Below are positions 23,988 through 33,180 of a DNA stretch of 64,000 nt, piece after piece. Every line of letters starts with the position of its first letter. Position 1 is the first letter of the stretch. The stretch is taken from NCBI RefSeq assembly GCF_004114535.1, contig NZ_LBJC01000033.1, positions 62,001 to 126,000 on the forward strand, in the 5' to 3' direction. The DNA is from Bradyrhizobium nanningense. Lineage in GTDB: Bacteria > Pseudomonadota > Alphaproteobacteria > Rhizobiales > Xanthobacteraceae. The position numbers and the translations under genes are program-made. The notes below the pieces were generated by a model. That model saw nothing but the letters and a program-made list of their open reading frames with translations, was not told where the DNA came from and did not search any database.

Positions 23988-25313
23988 TCAGGCCTCGAAG
24001 AACCGGTTTTTCGGCCGAGGCAGGCCCAGATTCTCCCGCAAAGTGGCTCCTTCGTACTCTTTCCGGAAAATCCCGCGCCGCTGCAGCTCCGGGACGACCT
24101 TGTCGACGAAATCGTCGAGGCCGGCGGGCAGGAACGGGAACATGATGTTGAAGCCGTCCGAGCCGCGCCCGACCAGCCATTCCTCCATCTGGTCGGCGAT
24201 GGTCTTGGCCGTGCCGACGAAGGACAGCCCGCCATAGCCGCCGACGCGCTGGGCGAGCTGGCGCACGGTGAGCTTGTCGCGCTTGGCAAGGTCGACCATG
24301 CGCTGCCGGCCGCTCTTGCTGGCGTTGGTCTCCGGGATCTCCGGCAGTTGCCCATCGGGATCGAAGCCCGAGGCATCGGTGCCGAGAATGACGGAGAGCG
24401 AGGCGATGGCGCTGTCGTAATGCACGCGGCTGTCGAGCAAAGCGCGCTTCTCCTTGGCCTCATCGACGCTGTCGCCGACCACGACGAAAGCGCCGGGCAG
24501 GATCTTGAGGTGCTCGGGGTCGCGGCCGACCTTCTCCATGCGGCCCTTGATGTCGGCATAGAGCTTCTGCCCGTCGGCGAGATTGCCGCCGCCGGTGAAC
24601 ACGGCTTCCGCGGTCTCGGCCGCGAGCTGCTTGCCGTCTTCCGAGGCGCCGGCCTGCACGATCACGGGCCAGCCCTGCACGGGCCTTGCGATGTTGAGGG
24701 GGCCGCGTACCTTCAGATATTTGCCGTTGTGGTCGAGCGTGTGCATCTTCGCGGGATCGAAGAACAACCCGCTCTCGACATCGCGCACGAAGGCGTCGTC
24801 GGCGAAGGAATCCCACAAGCCGGTGACCACGTCGTAGAACTCGCGGGCGCGCTTGTAGCGCTCGGCATGCTCCATGTGGTCGTCGAGGCCGAAATTCAGC
24901 GCCGCGTCCGGGTTCGAGGTGGTGACGATGTTCCAGCCGGCACGGCCGCCGCTGAGATGGTCGAGCGAGGCGAAGCGGCGCGCGACGTGATAGGGCTCGT
25001 CGAACGTGGTCGAGCCCGTCGCGATCAGGCCGATGCGCTCGGTGACCGCCGAGAGCGCCGACAGCAGCGTGAACGGCTCGAACGACGTCACGGTGTGGCT
25101 GCGCTTGAGGGCGTTGACCGGCATGTTCAGCACGGCGAGGTGATCGGCCATGAAGAAGGCATCGAACTTGCCGGCCTCGAGCTTCCGGATCAGCTGCTTG
25201 ACGTGACCGAAGTTGAAATTGGCATCGGGCCAGGCCCCGGGATAGCGCCAGGCGCCGGTGTGGATGCTGATCGGGCGCATGAACGCGCCAAGCTTGAGTT
25301 GCCGTTGTGCCAT
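23988..25313 (-). CDS. LLM-class flavin-dependent monooxygenase (NtaA/SnaA/DszA-type)
   Basis: The 441-residue protein begins with the conserved RQLKLGAFMRP and contains GWNIVTTSNPDAALNFG, a diagnostic block for the NtaA/SnaA/DszA (DmoA) family, as well as WPVIVQAGASEDGKQLAA. The family are FMNH2-dependent two-component monooxygenases acting on sulfonates, dibenzothiophene sulfone, nitrilotriacetate and similar molecules; a reductase partner is needed but none is adjacent. The substrate is not determined. Confidence 0.88.
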   Translation of the reverse strand: MAQRQLKLGAFMRPISIHTGAWRYPGAWPDANFNFGHVKQLIRKLEAGKFDAFFMADHLAVLNMPVNALKRSHTVTSFEPFTLLSALSAVTERIGLIATGSTTFDEPYHVARRFASLDHLSGGRAGWNIVTTSNPDAALNFGLDDHMEHAERYKRAREFYDVVTGLWDSFADDAFVRDVESGLFFDPAKMHTLDHNGKYLKVRGPLNIARPVQGWPVIVQAGASEDGKQLAAETAEAVFTGGGNLADGQKLYADIKGRMEKVGRDPEHLKILPGAFVVVGDSVDEAKEKRALLDSRVHYDSAIASLSVILGTDASGFDPDGQLPEIPETNASKSGRQRMVDLAKRDKLTVRQLAQRVGGYGGLSFVGTAKTIADQMEEWLVGRGSDGFNIMFPFLPAGLDDFVDKVVPELQRRGIFRKEYEGATLRENLGLPRPKNRFFEA

Positions 25314-25568
25314 CGCGCGCGAAGTCCGTTCTGGGTGTCGTTGGGGGAAGACATAGGCATGCCGGGGAACTCCGCCATTGGGGGAGGCAGGAAGAATTTT
25401 TTGTTTTTCGCGACACGCTCAGCACAATCGCGTCATTGCGGGTCGCCACTTGGCGCGCGCCCCGGAATGACAGCGGAGGGCGGGTCGTTCCGAATCGAAC
25501 CGATCCGCCGTTCGGCCCGACCAAGCCTCAACCTTCGCTTCCGAGGAGACGCTTCAGTGGCCGGCGCA
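25314..25568. other. Intergenic region with a short inverted motif
   Basis: It holds GTCATTGCGGGTCG and CCCCGGAATGAC, opposing ends resembling the dispersed palindromic elements of this genome but shorter and more degenerate, and an AT-rich run GAATTTTTTGTTTTTCG. No gene was credited. Confidence 0.3.
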
Positions 25569-26096
25569 ATGACAGTAGACGGCACAATCCGCATCGACCG
25601 TCCCATGCCCTGGGTCGGCCGGCTGCTGTCGCTGCCGCTGCTGGCGGCAAGTGGTTATCTGCTGTGGAACGTTGCGCTCGGCCTGCGCCAGGATTTTTTC
25701 GGCTTCGGAAGGCTCGCCGATGATCTCGTGCCGGTGCTGGTGTTCGCCGGGCTCGGCCTCCTCGTCGGGATCCCCGGAATCATCCTGCTCACGTTCCGCT
25801 ATTTCGTCGTGCTCAACGAGACGCTGCGCCAGATCGTCATCACCAGGCAGTTCGGTCCGCTGAATATCCGCTCCTCGCGCGATCTCGCCGACTACCATTT
25901 CGTCAGCATCACCGACGACTACGATCCGCAAGCGACGACCTACGACGTCAATCTCTGTGGCAACAAGGGCACCGAGCCGATCACGCTTCAGAGCTTCACC
26001 AGGCGGGATGAGGCGGACGAGCTCGCGAGCGAGATCGGCCGCCTCCTGAAACTGCCGGCGCGCGACTATGTCGGCACCGAGCCGGACGCGGACTGA
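25569..26096 (+). CDS. Hypothetical inner-membrane protein
   Basis: The 175-residue protein has two hydrophobic segments (about residues 15-35 and 50-75) and then a cytoplasmic C-terminal half of about 95 residues with FVVLNETLRQIVITRQFGPLNIRSSRDLADY. That layout resembles small bPH/PH-like membrane proteins, but this is only inferred. The start is ATG 25569; longer in-frame extension runs antisense to the monooxygenase gene and is not credible. Unrecognised family. Confidence 0.7.
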   Translation: MTVDGTIRIDRPMPWVGRLLSLPLLAASGYLLWNVALGLRQDFFGFGRLADDLVPVLVFAGLGLLVGIPGIILLTFRYFVVLNETLRQIVITRQFGPLNIRSSRDLADYHFVSITDDYDPQATTYDVNLCGNKGTEPITLQSFTRRDEADELASEIGRLLKLPARDYVGTEPDAD

Positions 26097-26105
26097 TCCG
26101 CACGA

Positions 26106-26858
26106 CTAGCCCAAAAAATCCTTCTGCATCTTGCCGCCGTAGAAATGGAAGAACGGCACCGGCGCGTCGTGGCGGAGCGGGCCGGTGGCAAGGCGGCTGT
26201 CGAGCTCGTTGAGCACGTTGCGCGTCATCGGATGCAGATCGGCGAGCGGCTTCGAGCCGAGCTCCACCCAGACCAGTTCGACCAGTTCGGCATCGGCATG
26301 GATCACGCCGTCGATGCGGTGAGTGATCGCGGAGGCATCCGCGGTGAAGAAGCGCGTGTCGAACCGCTTGACGCGGCCGGGCGGGGTGATCGCGCGCGCG
26401 ATCAGGAACAGGCTGGACGGATCGGGCAGGAGACCTGCATCCGCGAACGGCTTCCACGGACCATCGAGCTTCGTCAGCTTGGCCTCGGTCTTGCGGCCGA
26501 GGCAGAGACCGGTCTCTTCGCAGGCCTCGCGGATCGCGGCAACGGCGAGCGATTTCGCGCGTGAGGCGGGGGTCTTCGGACTACCCTTGGCAAGATTGGC
26601 TTCCAGTTCGGCCGTGATGGGCGCAGCACACGGCACGCGGTAGTCGGCTTTGTCGACGCGCCCGCCCGGGAAGACGAACTTGCCGGGCATGAACACCACC
26701 TTGTCGTGGCGCTTGCCGACCAGAACTTTCGGAATGGCGCCGCTGCGATCGACGAGGATCAGCGTCGCCGCATCCTTCGGACGGAAATAGGGATGATGAT
26801 CGGCTTCCTTTTCTTCGTGGACCTTTGTCTTCTCCGCAACCGGCGCAATATCCGTCAT
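26106..26858 (-). CDS. NUDIX hydrolase
   Basis: The 250-residue protein has a Nudix box, with AVAAIREACEETGLCLG near residues 104-120, and an upstream VFMPGKFVFPGGRVDKAD block. The spacing between GG and REXXEE is longer than in the minimal motif, as in the NUDT19-like bacterial group. These hydrolyse nucleoside diphosphate derivatives, including CoA esters. The ATG at 26858 gives MTDIAPVAEKTKV; an in-frame ATG at 26927 lacks a conserved extension. It follows DUF983 on the same strand by 31 bp. Confidence 0.88.
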   Translation of the reverse strand: MTDIAPVAEKTKVHEEKEADHHPYFRPKDAATLILVDRSGAIPKVLVGKRHDKVVFMPGKFVFPGGRVDKADYRVPCAAPITAELEANLAKGSPKTPASRAKSLAVAAIREACEETGLCLGRKTEAKLTKLDGPWKPFADAGLLPDPSSLFLIARAITPPGRVKRFDTRFFTADASAITHRIDGVIHADAELVELVWVELGSKPLADLHPMTRNVLNELDSRLATGPLRHDAPVPFFHFYGGKMQKDFLG

Positions 26859-26889
26859 GTCCTCACCCAGATCGTTCTTGCTTATTTGC

Positions 26890-27330
26890 TTACACCGGCG
26901 GAATACCATCGGGAGGGGTCTCGTCAAACCCGTGCATGCGCAGAGCCCATTGCAAGCCGACCACAGCTCCCTTCACCGGCTGCAGCAGGGCGAGCGAGGC
27001 GACGAAGGTGAAGGGCAGATAGGCGGCGAAGCTGATCCAGACCGGCGTGGTGTAATTGGTCTCGATCCACAAAACACCCGGCACGACGATGTGGCCGACG
27101 ATGACGATGACGAGATAGGCGGGCAGATCGTCGGCGCGGTGCGGGGTGAAATCGAGGTCGCATTTGGCGCAATTGTCGGCCGTCTTCAGGAAAGCGCGGA
27201 ACAGCTTTCCCTCGCCGCAGCGCGGGCAGTGGCCGCGAAAGCCGCGCCTCATCGCCGTCCACAGATCGCGCTTCTCGACGAGCCCCGTCTCGCGCGTCCA
27301 GATCTTTGGGGCCGTGCTCATCGTCACCAT
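26890..27330 (-). CDS. DUF983 domain-containing zinc-ribbon membrane protein
   Basis: The 146-residue protein has the DUF983 arrangement: an N-terminal HCPRCGEGKLF and a second CAKCDLDF pair forming a possible zinc ribbon, and then two membrane segments (YLVIVIVGHIVVPG and ISFAAYLPFTFVAS). The family's role is unclear; members often accompany respiratory or DNA genes. The ATG at 27330 overlaps the rnr stop codon (7 bp), so translation is probably coupled to rnr; 27321 is an alternative start. Confidence 0.88.
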   Translation of the reverse strand: MVTMSTAPKIWTRETGLVEKRDLWTAMRRGFRGHCPRCGEGKLFRAFLKTADNCAKCDLDFTPHRADDLPAYLVIVIVGHIVVPGVLWIETNYTTPVWISFAAYLPFTFVASLALLQPVKGAVVGLQWALRMHGFDETPPDGIPPV

Positions 27331-29675
27331 GCCTTGCCCTTCTTGCCTTTGCCCTTGTTCTTTCCTTTGCCCTTCCCAGCCTTGCCGGATTTTGGCTTGG
27401 CCGGCTTGCGTTTTTTGTCCGGGCTGCGCCCAGGATGTGCCTTGAACGAGGGACGGCGTTGTGGTCCAGGTCGCCTGCGGTCGCGCGGCGCGGTCTCGCT
27501 GGAGGATGACAGCAGCTCGAAGCGCAGTGCGCCGGCGATGGGGGCCGCTTCAATCAGGCGGACATCGACGACGTCACCGAGCTGATACATGGTGCCGCTG
27601 CGCGTGCCGATCAGCGCATGGCGGCTCTCGTCATAGTTGAAATATTCCGTGCCGAGGGATCGGATCGGGATCAATCCGTCGGCGCCGGTCTCGCTCAGCT
27701 TGACGAACAGGCCGGCGCGGGTGACCCCGGAGACGCGGCCCTGGAAGCTGGCGCCGATGCGGTCGGCGAGGTGATGGGCGATCAGGCGATCGACGGTCTC
27801 GCGCTCCGCCTTCATGGCGCGCCGCTCGGTCAGCGAAATATGAGCTGCGACCTCGCTTAAGGTTTCCGGCGTCTCGCTGTCGGGCAGGGCGCCTTCGCCC
27901 AAGCCCAGTGCGCGGACCAGGGCGCGGTGCACGACGAGGTCGGCATAGCGGCGGATCGGCGAAGTGAAATGCGCGTAGCGCCGCAAATTCAAGCCGAAGT
28001 GCCCGTAATTCTCCGAGGAGTATTCCGCCTGCGCCTGGGCGCGCAGCACCACCTCGCTCACCAGCGGGTAATAGTCGTGACCTTCGAGCTGGGCCAGCAC
28101 GCGGTTGAACAGCGTCGGTCGCAGCGCACCTGATTTGGCGAAGGGGACGTCGAGCGTCTCCAGGAACTCAGAGAGCGCGTGGACCTTTTCCAGCGTCGGC
28201 TCGTCATGCACGCGGTAGATCAGCGGCAGTGATTTCTTCTCCAGCGTCTCCGCAGCGGCGACGTTGGCGAGGATCATGAACTCCTCGATCAGCTTGTGCG
28301 CATCGAGACGCTCCGGCACCACGACGCGGTCGACCGTGCCGTCGCTCTTCAGTAGGATCTTGCGCTCGGGCAGATCGAGATTGAGCGGATCGCGCTCGTC
28401 GCGCGCGCGCTTGGCGCAGGCATAGGCGGCATAGAGCGGCCGCAATATCGGATCGAGCAGGGGGCCCGTGACATCGTCCGGCCGACCGTCGATCGCAGCC
28501 TGTGCCTGCGCGTAAGCGAGCTTCGCCGCCGAGCGCATCAGGATGCGGTGGAACGTATGCGAGCGCTTGCGGCCATCGGGGCCGAGCACCATGCGCACCG
28601 CGAGCGCGCCGCGCGGCTCGCCCGGCACTAGCGAGCAGAGATTGTTTGAGATCCGCTCGGGCAGCATCGGAACGACGCGGTCGGGGAAATAGACCGAGTT
28701 GCCGCGATCGAGCGCGTCGCGGTCGAGCGCCGAGCCCGGCCGCACGTAGAAGCTGACATCGGCAATGGCGACATCGACGATGAAGCCGCCTTTGTTGTTG
28801 GGATCGTCGTCGGCCTGCGCATGCACCGCGTCGTCATGATCCTTCGCATCCGGGGGATCGATGGTGACGAGCGGCACGTCGCGCCAGTCCTCGCGTCCCC
28901 TAAGGTTGGCGGGCTCTGCGGCTTCCGCCTCGCGCTCCGCAGTGGAGGAGAATTGCAGCGGAATGTCATGGGCGTAGATCGCGATCAGACTGATCGCCTT
29001 CTCCGACTTGACCGAGCCGAGCTTCTCCTTGACCCGGCCTGACGCCAGGCCAAAGCTGCGGGTGCGCACGATGTCGACGCTGACGAGGTCGCCATCCTGT
29101 GCGCCGTGCGTATCGGCTGGAGCGATGTTCAGCTCCCGGTCGGCGGACTTCTTGTCGACGGGCACGAGGCGTCCGCCGCCATCGGGAAGGCTGCGGAAGA
29201 CGCCGAGGATACGGGTCTTGGTCTTGTCGAAGACCTTGATGATGTGGCCGAGATAGGCCGGGCCTTCGGTCTCGTCCGAGCGCTCGACGCGCAACAGCAC
29301 GCGATCGCGAACGCCGGCGACGGTGCCGGGCTTTGGCCGGCGCGGCATCTGGATACGGATTTTAGGAGGCTCGCCGCTCTCGACCTCATCCCATTCGGTC
29401 GGGGAGGCGATCAGCTCACCGTCGGAGTCGCGCCCCGTAATGTCGGCGACCAGCGTCGGCGGCAGGCTGTCCGGTTCGGACACCGTATGGCGCTTCTTCT
29501 TGATGGTGCCGTCGTCGGCAAGCTCGCGCAGCATGCGCTTGAGCTCGACGCGATCGGCATTCTTCAGGCCGAACTCGCGTGCAATTTCGCGGGTTCCGGC
29601 CTTTCCTTGATTTGCCTTGATGAAGGCGACGATGGCTTGCCTGTCGGGAAAGCCATGGTCATTCTTGCGTTTCAC
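27324..29675 (-). CDS. rnr: Ribonuclease R (3'-5' exoribonuclease)
   Basis: The 783-residue protein has RNase II/RNB domain signature TIDPPDAKDHDDAVHA (catalytic Asp cluster) near residues 270-290 and GRDIRRYADLVVHR-type late sequence, followed by an S1 RNA-binding domain and a Lys/Arg-rich tail (KGKNKGKGKKGKAW). It degrades structured RNA in quality control and tRNA/rRNA turnover. The start is GTG 29675, 20 bp after topA; the 3' end overlaps the DUF983 gene. topA-rnr-DUF983-NUDIX is therefore one probable operon. Confidence 0.95.
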   Translation of the reverse strand: MKRKNDHGFPDRQAIVAFIKANQGKAGTREIAREFGLKNADRVELKRMLRELADDGTIKKKRHTVSEPDSLPPTLVADITGRDSDGELIASPTEWDEVESGEPPKIRIQMPRRPKPGTVAGVRDRVLLRVERSDETEGPAYLGHIIKVFDKTKTRILGVFRSLPDGGGRLVPVDKKSADRELNIAPADTHGAQDGDLVSVDIVRTRSFGLASGRVKEKLGSVKSEKAISLIAIYAHDIPLQFSSTAEREAEAAEPANLRGREDWRDVPLVTIDPPDAKDHDDAVHAQADDDPNNKGGFIVDVAIADVSFYVRPGSALDRDALDRGNSVYFPDRVVPMLPERISNNLCSLVPGEPRGALAVRMVLGPDGRKRSHTFHRILMRSAAKLAYAQAQAAIDGRPDDVTGPLLDPILRPLYAAYACAKRARDERDPLNLDLPERKILLKSDGTVDRVVVPERLDAHKLIEEFMILANVAAAETLEKKSLPLIYRVHDEPTLEKVHALSEFLETLDVPFAKSGALRPTLFNRVLAQLEGHDYYPLVSEVVLRAQAQAEYSSENYGHFGLNLRRYAHFTSPIRRYADLVVHRALVRALGLGEGALPDSETPETLSEVAAHISLTERRAMKAERETVDRLIAHHLADRIGASFQGRVSGVTRAGLFVKLSETGADGLIPIRSLGTEYFNYDESRHALIGTRSGTMYQLGDVVDVRLIEAAPIAGALRFELLSSSSETAPRDRRRPGPQRRPSFKAHPGRSPDKKRKPAKPKSGKAGKGKGKNKGKGKKGKAW

Positions 29676-29695
29676 TTAACCTCTAATTCTTGATC

Positions 29696-32440
29696 TCAAG
29701 TCTTGCCGGCACTCTTCTTGGCCGGAGCCTTGGTGGCGGCGGCCTTGGTCGGCGACGTTTTTGCAGTCGACGACACGGCAGCGCGCGCCTTGCTGGTGGA
29801 TTCGGTTTTCGATTTGGCCGCCTTCTTCGCGGCCGGTTTCTTCTTCGGCGCGGTGTCCTCGCCGTCCGCGGCCTTCGCTGCAGTTTTCTTGGCTTTGGCG
29901 GGATTTGCCGCCTTCTTCGCTTTGGCTTTGCCGCCGCCCTTGGCCGCGCGCTCGTCGATCAGCGCGATCGCCTGCGGCAGCGTGACATTGTCCTTTTCGA
30001 ACTCGGCAGGGATCGTCGCGTTGACGCCGCCGGCGGTGACATAGGCGCCGTAACGGCCGCTCTTCACGGTGACGGTGCCGAGGGTGGGATGATCGCCGAG
30101 CGCCTTGCCAGGATCGGCGCCGAAGCGCCGGCTCGGGCCCTTGGCGACCTTCTCCGCGATCAGCGTCACCGCGCGGTTGAGGCCGATGTCGAACACCTCG
30201 TCGCCGGCTTCCAGGCTGGCGTAGGTCTTCTCGTGCTTCACGAACGGTCCGAAGCGGCCGAGCCCAGCGGTGATGGGCTGGCCGGTCTCCGGATGCTTGC
30301 CGATCTCGCGCGGCAGCGACAGCAGCTTCAGCGCAAGCTCGAGATCGACATCGCTGGGCGAGGTGCCCTTCGGGATGCCGGCGCGCTTCGGCTTCTCGCC
30401 CTCCTCATAATCCTTCTGCTCGCCGAGCTGGATGTAGGGTCCGAACCGGCCGGCCTTCACCCAGACATCGCGCCCCGTCTCGGGATCCTGGCCGAGTGAA
30501 CGGTCGGCGCTGGTCTCGCTGTCGGCTGCGAGCTGGCGGGTGTAGCGGCATTCCGGATAGTTCGAGCAGCCGACGAAGGCGCCGAACTTGCCGGCCTTGA
30601 GATTCAGCCGGCCGGTGCCGCAATTCGGGCACTGCCTGATGTCGCCGCCATCGGCGCGAGGCGGATAGATGTGCGGCCCGAGCATCTCGTCGAGCACGTC
30701 GAGCACCTGCGCGACGCGCAGATCCTTGATGTCGTCGACGGCGCCGATGAAGCCGGTCCAGAAATCCTTCAGCACCTGCTGCCAGGAGATTTCGTTGTTG
30801 GAGATGCGGTCGAGCTGCTCTTCGAGGCTGGCGGTGAAATCGTATTCGACGTAGCGGGCAAAGAAGCTTTCGAGGAAGGCGACGACGACGCGGCCCTTGT
30901 CCTCGCCGTGCAGGCGCTTCTTCTCCAGCTTGACGTAGCCGCGGTCCTTCAGAACCTGCAGGATCGAGGCATAGGTCGAGGGACGGCCGATGCCGAGCTC
31001 CTCCATGCGCTTGACCAGCGAGGCCTCGGAGAAACGCGGCGGCGGCTCGGTGAAGTGCTGGGTGACGGACAGGCTCTGCCGTTTCACCGCCTCGCCCTGG
31101 CTCATCGCGGGCAGGCGGCGCGAATCCTCGTCCTCCTCGTCGTCGCGGCCTTCCTGATAGAGCGCGAGGAAGCCGTCGAACTTGACGACCTGACCGGTGG
31201 CGCGCAGCTCCAGCGTGCGGGAGCCTGCCTTCGCCGTGATGTCGACGGTGGTGCGCTCGAGCTCGGCCGATTCCATCTGGCTCGCGATGGTGCGCTTCCA
31301 GATCAGCTCATAGAGTTTCGCCTGATCGGGATCGAGCCTGCGGCTCATGCTCGCGGGGCGGCGGGACATGTCGGTCGGGCGGATCGCCTCGTGGGCTTCC
31401 TGGGCGTTCTTGGCCTTGGCCTGGTACTGGCGGGGGGCGTCCGGGACATAGGCGTTGCCGTAATCCTCGCCGATCACCTTGCGGGCCTGGGTGATCGCCT
31501 CGGGCGCGATCTGCACGCCGTCGGTACGCATATAAGTAATGAGTCCGGTGGTCTCGCCGCCGATGTCGATGCCTTCATAGAGGCGCTGGGCGATGCGCAT
31601 GGTGTGCGCCGGCGCAAAGCCGTATTTGCGGCTGGCTTCCTGCTGCAACGTCGAGGTGGTGAAGGGCGCCTGCGGATTGCGCCGGGCCGGTTTTGCGTCG
31701 ACCGCGGTGACGGCGTAGCTGGCGGCTTCCAGCGCCTTCTTGAAGTCTTCGGCTTCCGCGCCGGTGCCGATGTCGAGGCGCTGGATCTTCTTGCCGTCGG
31801 CGCCGACGAGGCGGGCCTCGAAGGCATCGCCGCGCGGGGTGAGCAGGGTCGCGATCAGCGACCAATATTCACGCGCGACGAACTTCTCGATCTCGAGGTC
31901 GCGGTCGCAGACGAGGCGCAGCGCCACCGATTGCACGCGGCCGGCAGAGCGGGCGCCCGGCAGCTTGCGCCACAGCACGGGGGAAAGGGTGAAGCCGACG
32001 AGGTAGTCGAGGGCACGGCGCGCCATATAGGCGTCGACCAGCGCGCCGTCGATCTGGCGCGGATGCTTCATCGCGTCCGAGACAGCCTGCTTGGTGATGG
32101 CGTTGAACACCACCCGCTCGATCTTCTGATCCTTCAGGGCGCGCTTTTCCTTCAGGACCTCCAGCACGTGCCAGGAGATGGCCTCACCCTCGCGATCAGG
32201 GTCGGTGGCGAGAATCAGGCGGTCGGCGCCCTTCAGGGACCTGGCGATGTCGTTGAGCCGGCCGGCCGCCTTGGGGTCGACCTCCCAGATCATCTTGAAA
32301 TCGGCGTCGGGATCGACGGAGCCGTTCTTCGCGGGCAGGTCGCGGACATGGCCGAATGAGGCCAGAACCTCATAGGACGAGCCCAAATATTTGTTGATCG
32401 TCTTGGCTTTCGCCGGCGACTCCACAATGACGATATTCAT
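29696..32440 (-). CDS. topA: DNA topoisomerase I
   Basis: The 914-residue type IA topoisomerase starts at MNIVIVESPAKAKTI, the Toprim domain. The active-site Tyr is in GLITYMRTDG. The C-terminal half carries a four-Cys zinc finger (CPNCGTGRLNLKAGKFGAF) and Topo-C-type repeats (GRFGPFVKHEK, GRYGAYVTAGG). It ends in a long Lys/Ala-rich tail of about 85 residues. It relaxes negative supercoils. In-frame codons run to 32647, but ATG 32440 gives the conserved N-terminus. It heads the topA-rnr run. Confidence 0.97.
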   Translation of the reverse strand: MNIVIVESPAKAKTINKYLGSSYEVLASFGHVRDLPAKNGSVDPDADFKMIWEVDPKAAGRLNDIARSLKGADRLILATDPDREGEAISWHVLEVLKEKRALKDQKIERVVFNAITKQAVSDAMKHPRQIDGALVDAYMARRALDYLVGFTLSPVLWRKLPGARSAGRVQSVALRLVCDRDLEIEKFVAREYWSLIATLLTPRGDAFEARLVGADGKKIQRLDIGTGAEAEDFKKALEAASYAVTAVDAKPARRNPQAPFTTSTLQQEASRKYGFAPAHTMRIAQRLYEGIDIGGETTGLITYMRTDGVQIAPEAITQARKVIGEDYGNAYVPDAPRQYQAKAKNAQEAHEAIRPTDMSRRPASMSRRLDPDQAKLYELIWKRTIASQMESAELERTTVDITAKAGSRTLELRATGQVVKFDGFLALYQEGRDDEEDEDSRRLPAMSQGEAVKRQSLSVTQHFTEPPPRFSEASLVKRMEELGIGRPSTYASILQVLKDRGYVKLEKKRLHGEDKGRVVVAFLESFFARYVEYDFTASLEEQLDRISNNEISWQQVLKDFWTGFIGAVDDIKDLRVAQVLDVLDEMLGPHIYPPRADGGDIRQCPNCGTGRLNLKAGKFGAFVGCSNYPECRYTRQLAADSETSADRSLGQDPETGRDVWVKAGRFGPYIQLGEQKDYEEGEKPKRAGIPKGTSPSDVDLELALKLLSLPREIGKHPETGQPITAGLGRFGPFVKHEKTYASLEAGDEVFDIGLNRAVTLIAEKVAKGPSRRFGADPGKALGDHPTLGTVTVKSGRYGAYVTAGGVNATIPAEFEKDNVTLPQAIALIDERAAKGGGKAKAKKAANPAKAKKTAAKAADGEDTAPKKKPAAKKAAKSKTESTSKARAAVSSTAKTSPTKAAATKAPAKKSAGKT

Positions 32441-32665
32441 GTAGTTCCAGTAACTTACGGGAAAATTGGAGGCCGAGAACGAAAGGACTCGGGTCGGCCG
32501 TTTCGCCCCGAACATGGGTGGTGAGGCCTCCGCTGTCAAATCGAGGGGTTTTGAAAGCCCAAGGAATGGGAAAAGTTTCATATCGAGAAAGTTGCAAAAT
32601 ACCACCTTGGAGTTGCGGCCGATGTCGGCGTAATGTTTCCGTGGCATGGATTCGGGTGGGGTCTG

Positions 32666-32905
32666 GTGACTAAGCCGGGGAAGAAACGGGCGCGCGCCGG
32701 ATCAGGCGCGCCGGGAGGCTCGCGTCACGAGGAACCGGGGGAGGGCGGCGTAGACGAAGCCGTCGCCTTCATCGCCGAGCAGGTCGGCGCATTGCGCAAG
32801 CTCGCCGAGCGTCACAAGCTCGACGTGCTGCATTATCTGTTGGGCATGACCAAGCTGGAGGCCGACGAGCATTTGAGGCTGCGGAGCAAGCGCAAGCTGT
32901 CGTGA
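32666..32905 (+). CDS. Hypothetical protein divergent to topA
   Basis: Small basic protein (79 residues from GTG 32666; an ATG at 32633 is an alternative). Residues at the C-terminus, DEAVAFIAEQVGALRKLAERHKLDVLHYLLGMTKLEADEHLRL, form a clear amphipathic helical region, suggesting a real short protein. The ribosome site is GGTGGGG ahead of the GTG. It is divergent from topA. Unrecognised family. Confidence 0.55.
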   Translation: MTKPGKKRARAGSGAPGGSRHEEPGEGGVDEAVAFIAEQVGALRKLAERHKLDVLHYLLGMTKLEADEHLRLRSKRKLS

Positions 32906-32927
32906 GGGGCGTTGTCGCTATCTAACC

Positions 32928-33060
32928 CCGTCATCCTGAGGCGCGTGGCGCGATGCAAGGCGTCGCGCCAGGAGCCTCGAAGGATGCACGGTCCTCGCTG
33001 ATGCAGCCGGGCCGTCGCCCTTCGAGGGCCGCTGAAGAAGCGGCCGCTCAGGGTGACGGT
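32928..33060. repeat. Dispersed palindromic repeat, family C copy 2
   Basis: Reverse orientation relative to the copy at 5234: it opens CCGTCATCCTGAGG, contains AGCCTCGAAGGATGCACGG and GGGCCGTCGCCCTTCGAGG, GCCGCTGAAGAAGCGGC, and closes CAGGGTGACGG. The two match block by block when one is reversed. Confidence 0.85.
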
Positions 33061-33087
33061 GAGAGAGTTGAGAGCGCTGCTCTATCC

Positions 33088-33176
33088 CCGTCATTGCGAG
33101 CGCAGCGATGCAATCCAGAGCTTTTCCGCGGCGGCAGTCTGGATTGCTTCGTCGCAAGGGCTCCCTCGCAATGACG
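33088..33176. repeat. Dispersed palindromic repeat, family A copy 2
   Basis: CCGTCATTGCGAGCGCAGCG at the left end, CTCGCAATGACG at the right and matching inner arms CAATCCAG/CTGGATTG. Nearly the same as 821-911. It immediately follows the family C copy, so the two are tandemly inserted in the 3' gap between convergent genes. Confidence 0.85.
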
Positions 33177-33180
33177 TTGG

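Noticed and set aside
24348..25568. Long open frame on the plus strand across the LLM monooxygenase gene
   Set aside because: It is antisense to a well-supported gene with family motifs, and only its last part (from 25569) has protein-like features, annotated separately.
30671..32359. 562-codon open frame antisense to topA
   Set aside because: High GC creates long frames opposite real genes. The protein has no motif and topA is certain.
821..33176. CRISPR array
   Set aside because: The repeated units are dispersed single palindromes with different neighbours, not regularly spaced direct repeats with spacers.
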